Shown: positions 1 through 4,742 of the stretch, piece after piece
How positions within the stretch are numbered: the stretch's first letter is position 1
How the letters are laid out: each line of letters opens with the position of its first letter
Origin: Anaerolineaceae bacterium UBA5365
GTDB taxonomy: Bacteria > Chloroflexota > Anaerolineae > Anaerolineales > Anaerolineaceae
Direction of reading: 5' to 3'
NCBI GenBank assembly: GCA_002407905.1
Contig: DHPL01000019.1
Span: 64,351-69,814 of the forward strand
Length of the DNA stretch: 5,464 nt
The notes under the pieces: generated by a model
The model's input: only the letters and a program-made list of their open reading frames with translations
What the model was told of the DNA's origin: nothing
Databases searched by the model: none
Translations under genes and position numbers: made by a program

Positions 1-125
1 GTTGCGTCTGCCTATTCCGCCATCGCCCCAGATTGCGCTATTTTACCCCATGCTCTCATCGCCTGACAGGGTAGTTTCTCCTGTGCCGCCCGTATGAATT
101 GTCCGCGCGATCCTGCGCACTTGTT

Positions 126-131
126 TATAAT
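126..131 (+). promoter_or_regulatory. Candidate sigma-70 -10 box (TATAAT)
   Basis: A perfect TATAAT hexamer lies 30 bases before the ATG at 162. It predicts a transcript start near 138 and a short leader of about 25 bases. No good -35 box stands at 16-18 bases: the best TTG-containing hexamer (99-104, TTGTCC) is 21 bases away. A TG dinucleotide at 122-123 is one base off the extended -10 position. The box matches consensus by eye and lies in a sensible place, but there is no partner element to confirm it. Confidence 0.45.
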
Positions 132-152
132 CAGGCCAGAATCAAAGCCAAC

Positions 153-157
153 GGAGG
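153..157 (+). promoter_or_regulatory. Ribosome binding site fixing the start at 162
   Basis: GGAGG with a 4-base spacer precedes ATG 162. It decides the start against an in-frame TTG at 99, which would add 21 residues with no fold signal and would place the start codon upstream of the probable -10 box. Confidence 0.8.
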
Positions 158-161
158 TATC

Positions 162-1145
162 ATGCGGGTCTTTATTATCGGAGGAACTGGTTTTCTGGGT
201 TACTACACCGTGCGGGAACTCTTGGCCCGCGGCCACAGCGTGAGCACCATCGCCTTGGACCCCTTGCCCCCGTCCGACCCCATGCCGCCTGAAGTGCAGG
301 TGCGGATCGCCAACTTTAATAAACTCTCCGATGATGAGGTGCTGGCCATGTTGGAGGGCGTGGAAGGCATCATCTACGCTGCCGGCGTGGACGACCGCGT
401 TGTGCCCAAGCGGCCGGCTTACCCCTTCTTTTACCGGGGCAATGTTCTGCCGGCCCAACGCCTGGCCCGCCTGGCCCGTCAGGCCGGCGTGCGCCACCTG
501 GTGGTCTTTAACAGTTACTTCAGTACGATGGCCCGGCGCTGGCCGGAGCTGGAGCTCGAAGAGAAACACCCTTACATCCGCAGCCGCGTGGAGCAGATCG
601 CCGCAGTGAATGCCGAAGCAGGCGACAGCCTGGTTGCCTCCTACCTGATGCTGCCCTACATTTTTGGCTATGTACCAGGCAAGGCGCCCATCTGGACGCC
701 GGTGATCAGCTACCTGCGCAGCGCTTTCCCGCTGGTTTTCTACCCGGCAGGCGGGTCGGCAATGGTCAGCGTGCAGGAAGTTGCCTCGGCGGCTGTCCGC
801 GCGCTTGAAAGCGGCCGGCCTGGCGCGGAATACGAGATCAGCACCGAGAACCTCACCTGGGTCCAATGGCTAGAGCGCCTGATGCAAATCCTGGGGCGCC
901 AGAAATCGATCCTGACCCTCTCAAAATGGCTGGTCAAATTCGGCATGTCCTTCGTCAAACTTAATTTCCTGTTTAAAGGCCAGGAAGGCGGTTTGAACCC
1001 AATTCCCTTTGTGGAACTGCAAACCCGCAACAGTTTTCTGGATGGCGAAGGCACCCGGGCAGAGTTGGGATACCCTCAGGGGGACCTGGAGACCGCCTTG
1101 CGGGAGACGGTGGAAGCCAGCCTGGCCTGGAAGAAAAAGGCCTGA
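162..1145 (+). CDS. NAD(P)-binding extended-SDR protein (NAD-dependent epimerase/dehydratase-like)
   Basis: This 327-residue cytoplasmic protein has a Rossmann fold from its first residues. The dinucleotide-binding loop GGTGFLG is at 7-13, after the beta strand RVFII. A second strand ends near 30-32, and AAGVDD (73-78) follows the fourth strand. VVFNSYFS (114-121) holds the likely catalytic Ser118. The usual YxxxK signature aligns with YIRSRVE (138-144), so Tyr138 is present but the Lys position is Arg142. The C-terminal third (about 160-327, with YLMLPYIFGYVPG) is the variable substrate domain typical of extended SDRs, and the length fits that class. Members of the class act on nucleotide sugars, flavonoids, sterols or quinones, and the substrate here cannot be named. 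The start rests on GGAGG at 153-157. The stop overlaps the next gene's ATG by one base (TGATG), so the two are probably translationally coupled. The family call is firm; enzymatic activity is uncertain because of the Lys-to-Arg change. Confidence 0.88.
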   Translation: MRVFIIGGTGFLGYYTVRELLARGHSVSTIALDPLPPSDPMPPEVQVRIANFNKLSDDEVLAMLEGVEGIIYAAGVDDRVVPKRPAYPFFYRGNVLPAQRLARLARQAGVRHLVVFNSYFSTMARRWPELELEEKHPYIRSRVEQIAAVNAEAGDSLVASYLMLPYIFGYVPGKAPIWTPVISYLRSAFPLVFYPAGGSAMVSVQEVASAAVRALESGRPGAEYEISTENLTWVQWLERLMQILGRQKSILTLSKWLVKFGMSFVKLNFLFKGQEGGLNPIPFVELQTRNSFLDGEGTRAELGYPQGDLETALRETVEASLAWKKKA

Positions 1146-1543
1146 TGCCCCGCCTGATCAAATTGCTCGACCCCCGCGGCGCCAAGCTGGTTTTTCTGGT
1201 CCTGGCTGCGGTCTTGAACGTTGCCTGGGTACTGGTATTCTTTGATTTAATCGACTCGCAGATCATGCGCTACGGCGAGCGCTTTACCGGGGTGGATACA
1301 ACACTGATGCTTGGCGTTTTCATCGGTTCGCTGAGCATCGGCTTTGTGCTCAGCCGGCTGGCAAAGGACCGCCGGGGAATCACTTACGGCCTATACGGCG
1401 GCCTGGCGGGCCTGATCGCCATTGCCATCCTCTTGCGGGAAAGCGGGGTTCTCCTGGGTTTGGTGGGTCTGGTGGCTGTTTTGGGGGGCTACAACGGCGG
1501 CATGCTGGGCGAGGTGAGCCAACTGCCGCGCCGCCGGAATTAA
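1145..1543 (+). CDS. Four-helix integral membrane protein, function unknown
   Basis: This 132-residue protein is not recognised as a named family. Hydrophobic segments are visible at about 14-34, 53-71, 80-97 and 101-119. Positive charges before the first helix (Arg3, Lys6, Arg11, Lys14), in the loop between helices two and three (KDRR, 74-77) and at the end (RRR, 129-131) predict that both termini face the cytoplasm. The last two helices are very Gly/Leu-rich, which suggests close packing. The ATG overlaps the TGA of the preceding epimerase-like gene by one base, and a weak AAAGG lies just ahead. Expression therefore probably depends on the upstream gene. The pairing hints that it anchors or assists the SDR protein, but no motif shows this. 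The gene ends 26 bases from the stop of the convergent SDR gene. Confidence 0.75.
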   Translation: MPRLIKLLDPRGAKLVFLVLAAVLNVAWVLVFFDLIDSQIMRYGERFTGVDTTLMLGVFIGSLSIGFVLSRLAKDRRGITYGLYGGLAGLIAIAILLRESGVLLGLVGLVAVLGGYNGGMLGEVSQLPRRRN

Positions 1544-1569
1544 CCATCGATCAATTAAATGCTTTCAGT
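1544..1569. other. Convergent gene junction without visible terminator
   Basis: Only 26 bases separate the stop codons of two convergent transcripts. The stretch is AT-rich but contains no GC-rich stem followed by T residues on either strand. Termination may be Rho-dependent, or transcripts may overlap into the opposing gene. Confidence 0.5.
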
Positions 1570-2322
1570 TTAAGCCCTGCCAAAGCGCTTGCTGGCTGTG
1601 TCCATCATTTTCCCAATACTGAGGGGCATACGGTAACTGGCCCAAATTTGGGCCGCCTGCCCTGCGGAGTGGGTGATCACAAATTGCTTGCTCAGCACCT
1701 GCCTGGCCAGGCCGCGGCCCACCAGTTCCGGATCGGCCTTCATTTGCTCCGGCACCGGCAGCTGGCTGGCAGAAATGGTTTTGGTCAGCGGGGGATGCAT
1801 CAGGTGGAAACTGATTCCTGTTCCGGCATATTCAAGGCGCATGCATTTGGCCAAGGCCTCAATGGCGCCTTTGCTTGCGGCATAAGGCGAAATGTTGCTA
1901 AACCCGGTGACCCCAACTCCGGATGAAAGGTAGATCACCCGCCCCTGCCCTGCAGCCTTCATCGCCGGCAGTACAGCCTTGGTTAGTTGCACAGCCCCCA
2001 AAAAGTTTACGTCCATTACCCGATTAAAAGTCTCCAGGCTGCTGGCTTCAAAGGACTCAAAGGTACATAGGCAGGCGTTATGAATGCCGATCTCCACACC
2101 GCCAAATATGCGCTGCATCGCTTCCACTGATGCCTCTACGCACTTGGTGTCAGTGATGTCGCAGGTGTAGGTGAGCAGTCTTTCCTGGTACTGCTGCTTG
2201 AGCGCTCCGATGCTCTCAGTTTCGATGTCCAGCACACAGACCTGATGTCCGTCTTCCAATAATTGCTGCGTCATGGAATAGCCGATTCCGCGGTTTGCTC
2301 CGGTGATCAAAATGCGCTGCAT
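1570..2322 (-). CDS. Classical short-chain dehydrogenase/reductase (SDR)
   Basis: This 250-residue cytoplasmic NAD(P)-dependent oxidoreductase has the classical SDR layout. TGANRGIG is at 7-14. Asp32 at the end of the second strand (CVLDIE) favours NAD(H) over NADP(H). CDITD (54-58) carries the adenine-contacting Asp. The active-site set is Asn106 (VNFLG), Ser134 (YLSSG), Tyr147 and Lys151 (YAASK), so catalysis should be intact. Two signature spots differ from consensus: the NNAG motif reads HNAC (81-84), and the Pro-Gly after the sixth strand reads HPPLT (176-180). Length and overall order match the family. The substrate is not identifiable; a lipid, sterol or 3-oxoacyl compound are all possible. 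The ATG at 2322 is preceded by AAAAAGGAT about 9 bases away. That site can be paired into a hairpin, so translation may be regulated. It lies 97 bases downstream of murE and could be the last gene of that operon. Confidence 0.92.
   Translation of the reverse strand: MQRILITGANRGIGYSMTQQLLEDGHQVCVLDIETESIGALKQQYQERLLTYTCDITDTKCVEASVEAMQRIFGGVEIGIHNACLCTFESFEASSLETFNRVMDVNFLGAVQLTKAVLPAMKAAGQGRVIYLSSGVGVTGFSNISPYAASKGAIEALAKCMRLEYAGTGISFHLMHPPLTKTISASQLPVPEQMKADPELVGRGLARQVLSKQFVITHSAGQAAQIWASYRMPLSIGKMMDTASKRFGRA
1639..1654. repeat. Perfect 16-bp palindrome inside the SDR gene
   Basis: GGCCCAAATTTGGGCC equals its own reverse complement. It sits in codons for residues A223-A228 (AAQIWA) near the C-terminus of the SDR. 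It may be a chance product of the codons, or a protein binding site. Confidence 0.6.
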
Positions 2323-2327
2323 AGTCT

Positions 2328-2387
2328 TTTATCCTTTTTCGTGCTCTTCGAACCGATTAGAAACGCCCGCACGCTTAAAAGGATAAA
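2328..2387 (-). promoter_or_regulatory. Candidate RBS-sequestering leader hairpin of the SDR gene
   Basis: In the minus-strand transcript, UUUAUCCUUUU (2387-2377) can pair perfectly over 11 bp with AAAAGGAUAAA (2338-2328). The second arm contains the Shine-Dalgarno of the SDR gene starting at 2322. Inside it, CGUGC (2373-2369) pairs with GCACG (2344-2340) as a second 5-bp helix, separated by a 3x1 internal loop and closed by a 24-base loop. Folding would hide the ribosome binding site. It is not a terminator: no U-run follows and the start codon lies just 3'. The pairing is seen directly; the regulatory role is inferred. Confidence 0.45.
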
Positions 2388-2419
2388 CCTCGCAAAACAA
2401 ATCCGGGTTAAATGGCTGT

Positions 2420-3988
2420 TTAATTTGGGTTAGCGCTGGGTTCAGGCAGATAGGGCATTCGCGGGCCGTCCACGCCCAGGTGTTCAGCCAATGCCGCGCG
2501 CATCGCGGTGCGGTCATCCCAGTCATATTCCGTGATGCCGAAACACATGCTCTGCTCGTGGCCCTTGCCGCAGCTGATCACCAGGTCGCCAGGTTTTGCC
2601 AGGGATATCGCTTTCCGGATGGCATCACGCCGGTCTGGCACACGGTAGAAGCTTTGGCCTTCCACGCCGCCCACGCTCTCGGCGGCCTCGGCCATATCCG
2701 CCAGAATGCCCTCCAGAGGTTCGGTACGCGGGTCCTCTGCGGTGAAAATGGAAATGTCTGCCAGTTTAAGCGAGGCTTTGGGCATCATGCGCCGTTTCTC
2801 GCGGTCGCGCAGGCCGGCCGAACCAAAAACTGCGATCACCCGCCCCTGTGTTTGGGCGCGCGCGGTTTGCAGCGCGCGTTCCATCGCGTTGGGCGTGTGG
2901 GCAAAATCCACAATCGCCTTAAAATCCTGTCCCAGATCGATGTTTTCCATACGGCCGGCAATACCAGGCACCTCTGCCAGGGCTTCAATGGCGGTGGCAA
3001 CGGGTACTCCCAGGGCCAGGCAGGCTGCTCCGATGGCCGCGAGCGCGTTGGATACGTTATACAGGCCATGCAGCGGGCTGGTTACCGGCCAGGAATCTTC
3101 GCCAATGTGCAGGTTGAAATTCAACGCCCCAGCTTCATCCCGGATATCGTCGGCCCAGAGGTCGGCTTCGTTGATCGCGCTGTAGCTGATCATACCAACA
3201 GGCGCAATGCGCTTGAGGAACTCGTAAGAGCGGTCGTCCTTGTTCAGGACGGCCTTGCGCAGGTTGCCGATCTTCTTGGCGGGGGTATGCGCCAACCCGC
3301 TGATCAGCATCCCCTTGGCTGCCAGGTAGTTCTCATAGCTGCCGTGGTAATCCAGATGTTCGTGGGTAACGTTGGTCACCACACCCAGGTCAAAATCGCA
3401 GGCGATGGCGCGCCCCTGGGCAAGGCCGTGGCTGGTGGTCTCCAGGATACAGTGGGTCATTCCGGCAGCGACCATCTGCGCCAGGTATTCCTGGATGTCC
3501 GGAGCGTCTGGGGTGGTCACATGAAAGCCGGTATCCAGCGCCTGGTTGCCAATGAGGGCATTCAGGGTTGAGATCATGCCAGCCTTGATCCCAGCTTTGC
3601 TGAGGATTTGGTGGATCAGCATGGTCGTGGTGGTTTTTCCGTCCGTGCCGGTTACGCCGATCATGCGCAGTTTGCGGGCCGGAAAGCCGTGGAGCGCCGC
3701 CGCCAGATAAGCCAGATTGGAGCGCATATCGCCGTCCAGTTGGTAGTAGGGCGCACCCAATTCCGCGCTGTTTGGCCGTGGGCCAAATATGGCTGCGGCA
3801 CCATTTGCGATCGCCTGGGGAATGTGGTCCCAGCCGTCGCTGCTATCCCCTTTCACGGCCACAAATGCCCATCCGGGCTGCACCTTGCGTGAATCTGCGG
3901 TAACGCCTTTTAGTTTGGCGGTCCCTTTGCCATCCAGCACTTTTATTCCGGCTTGCTTGATCAACGAGCTCACTGCTTTTGCCCGCAT
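2420..3988 (-). CDS. murE: MurE: UDP-MurNAc-L-Ala-D-Glu ligase (adds third peptide residue)
   Basis: This 522-residue cytoplasmic Mur ligase uses ATP to add the third amino acid (meso-DAP, L-Lys or L-Orn, depending on species) to UDP-MurNAc-L-Ala-D-Glu in peptidoglycan synthesis. The N-terminal domain (1-100) has ADSRKVQPG and DGWDHIPQAI. The central ATPase domain has the P-loop TGTDGKTTT (113-121, Lys118), TTPDAPDIQ (158-166), LETTSH (182-187, Glu183), HEHLDYHG (209-216) and the probable carbamylated Lys225 in YLAAK. NVSNALAA (311-318) and GRME (345-348) follow. The C-terminal domain has DFAHTPNAMERAL, FGSAGLRDREKR (388-399) and GKGHEQ (474-479). The selectivity motif reads EDPR (418-421) where DAP enzymes have DNPR. 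The size is slightly above E. coli MurE. ATG 3988 is chosen for the strong AGGAGG just before it, over an upstream in-frame GTG or similar start that would overlap the preceding gene. It sits outside a dcw cluster, behind a permease and two small membrane proteins, so it may be the sole MurE or a paralogue. Confidence 0.93.
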   Translation of the reverse strand: MRAKAVSSLIKQAGIKVLDGKGTAKLKGVTADSRKVQPGWAFVAVKGDSSDGWDHIPQAIANGAAAIFGPRPNSAELGAPYYQLDGDMRSNLAYLAAALHGFPARKLRMIGVTGTDGKTTTTMLIHQILSKAGIKAGMISTLNALIGNQALDTGFHVTTPDAPDIQEYLAQMVAAGMTHCILETTSHGLAQGRAIACDFDLGVVTNVTHEHLDYHGSYENYLAAKGMLISGLAHTPAKKIGNLRKAVLNKDDRSYEFLKRIAPVGMISYSAINEADLWADDIRDEAGALNFNLHIGEDSWPVTSPLHGLYNVSNALAAIGAACLALGVPVATAIEALAEVPGIAGRMENIDLGQDFKAIVDFAHTPNAMERALQTARAQTQGRVIAVFGSAGLRDREKRRMMPKASLKLADISIFTAEDPRTEPLEGILADMAEAAESVGGVEGQSFYRVPDRRDAIRKAISLAKPGDLVISCGKGHEQSMCFGITEYDWDDRTAMRAALAEHLGVDGPRMPYLPEPSANPN

Positions 3989-3992
3989 ACTT

Positions 3993-3998
3993 CCTCCT
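3993..3998 (-). promoter_or_regulatory. Ribosome binding site of murE
   Basis: AGGAGG, four bases before ATG 3988, is shared with the preceding gene's stop (TAGGAGG). Ribosomes ending the 191-residue protein stop directly on the murE initiation site, which supports coupling and settles the murE start. Confidence 0.85.
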
Positions 3999-4572
3999 AC
4001 CCTGCCTCTTCCTGCCGCTTTTGCCCGCGCAGGTACCAACCAAGGCCTAGACTCACCAGGCCCAAAACCAAGAAAATCAGGCTGCTGACACGCAATTGGT
4101 GGTAGTTCATGCCCAGTTCCTGGCCCACCGCGACCTCAAAGGGCAGCCCTGCCCGGGCGCCTGGGTTATTCACAAAATTTAGGATCACTGTTCCTTTGAT
4201 TGGCCCAGGAGCCGATGGTTCAAGCGTCCAGGCCATTAGTTCCACGTCCTCCGTTCCGAGTTCCGTGCGTATCGGTTCAGAGGGGTTCAATTTGCCATTC
4301 TCTGCCGCTGCTTCCACAATAACCGGTTCTGGGGCGGCTGGGTTCGCATTAAAAGCTTTGTAGTGCAGGCTGATTCCGGTGGTTTGGCCGGCCAGGATGC
4401 GGCCCGGAGTTCTGAGTTCCAGGCTGGCACCAGCGAGGGGAGTGTCTTTATTCAGCGGAACGTAAGTGAGTGTTTCGCTGCCAAGGAAGCTGCGGGAAAA
4501 ACCATAACCGGCGAAAGCCAGGGTTAAAAGGCCCAGGATGAGCAAAAGACTGCCAAACTCAACTTTTCTCAA
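3997..4572 (-). CDS. Membrane-anchored protein with extracytoplasmic domain, unknown function
   Basis: This 191-residue protein is not assigned to a known family. One hydrophobic helix lies at about 7-26 after MRKVEFG and a second at about 162-182, followed by a charged tail (RGQKRQEEAG). Both ends should be cytoplasmic, with residues 27-160 outside the membrane. The outer part is Pro/Thr/Glu-rich with alternating hydrophobic stretches (SLELRTPGRIL, TTGISLHYKAF, GTVILNFV) and looks like a small beta-sandwich. There are no cysteines, no lipobox and no catalytic motif. The start is TTG at 4572: it has GGAGGT nine bases upstream and overlaps the previous stop as TTGA, and the next Met is residue 113. 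Its TAG abuts the murE ribosome binding site. Context in a permease-murE operon suggests an envelope role, which is inference only. Confidence 0.78.
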   Translation of the reverse strand: MRKVEFGSLLLILGLLTLAFAGYGFSRSFLGSETLTYVPLNKDTPLAGASLELRTPGRILAGQTTGISLHYKAFNANPAAPEPVIVEAAAENGKLNPSEPIRTELGTEDVELMAWTLEPSAPGPIKGTVILNFVNNPGARAGLPFEVAVGQELGMNYHQLRVSSLIFLVLGLVSLGLGWYLRGQKRQEEAG

Positions 4573-4742
4573 CTAAGAATTACCTCCAGAACTATTCCGC
4601 CGGCCATGAGAATGAAAAAGACCAATGCCAGGGCTTCCATTCCGGCCAGCAAGGCGAAGTAGATCCCAAAGGGCAGTATAAGCTCAAGCGCTAATACCAA
4701 CAAGCGCAGGCGAAAAGATAAGCGGGCAGGGGCTGGCTTCAT
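4569..4742 (-). CDS. 57-residue two-helix membrane miniprotein, unknown function
   Basis: This very short gene encodes MKPAPARLSFRLRLL followed by two hydrophobic helices, about 12-32 and 36-56, with a short turn holding Gly34-Met35-Glu36. The basic N-terminus predicts cytoplasmic N and C termini (a helical hairpin). It is supported as real by three things: ATG 4742 overlaps the permease TGA as ATGA, AGGGGG (4750-4755) lies seven bases upstream, and its own TGA overlaps the next gene's TTG start. A longer reading of the same frame up to 4904 would lie wholly antiparallel-free within the permease gene and encode an unstructured Cys/His/Pro-rich leader, so I reject it. It may be an accessory subunit of the permease or of the 191-residue protein. 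No family is recognised. Confidence 0.7.
   Translation of the reverse strand: MKPAPARLSFRLRLLVLALELILPFGIYFALLAGMEALALVFFILMAGGIVLEVILS
4582..4587 (-). promoter_or_regulatory. Ribosome binding site supporting the TTG start at 4572
   Basis: GGAGGT, nine bases before TTG 4572, lies inside the last codons of the 57-residue gene. It is the main reason to accept a TTG start, since no ATG or other good start follows until far into the protein. Confidence 0.75.

Larger units (their letters stand above)
1..161. other. Upstream non-coding region / unassignable left edge
   Basis: No gene can be supported here. The three plus-strand frames open at the left edge close at 64-66 (TGA), 95-97 (TGA) and 72-74 (TAG). 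A short tail of an upstream gene is therefore possible, but nothing in the roughly 20-30 residues of each frame is recognisable. The minus strand is open here only as antisense to the epimerase gene. The last 40 bases hold the probable promoter -10 box and the ribosome binding site of the gene at 162. A weak 5-bp inverted repeat (66-70 with 80-84) has no T-run after it, so I do not call it a terminator. Confidence 0.5.

Noticed and set aside
99..161. TTG start at 99 for the epimerase-like protein
   Set aside because: It would precede the TATAAT box, lacks a ribosome site and adds 21 residues ahead of the Rossmann strand. The GGAGG at 153-157 points to 162.
460..485. Short tandem repeat of a CGCCTGGCC-like unit in the epimerase gene
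   Set aside because: It encodes the helix repeat LARLAR and is explained by codon use. There are only two copies.
12..866. Long minus-strand open frame opposite the epimerase-like gene
   Set aside because: The protein is low-complexity in the manner of antisense frames (His/Gly/Ala/Gln-rich), has no motif and lies under a well-supported SDR gene.
2328..2387. Reading the inverted repeat as a Rho-independent terminator of the murE operon
   Set aside because: The outer stem is AT-rich, no U-run follows on the minus strand, and the SDR start codon lies immediately downstream.
2360..2410. Own promoter for the SDR gene in the 97-base gap
   Set aside because: The best pair (TTGTTT and TTTAAG on the minus strand) matches consensus poorly and has a 15-base spacer, so it cannot be supported.
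2329..2526. 65-codon minus-strand frame spanning the murE end and the leader
   Set aside because: It mostly overlaps the murE C-terminus out of frame, has no convincing start and ends in the leader hairpin.
2480..3571. 363-codon plus-strand open frame opposite murE
   Set aside because: It is the antisense of conserved MurE motifs, has no recognisable domain, and its length is explained by the GC-rich codons of murE.
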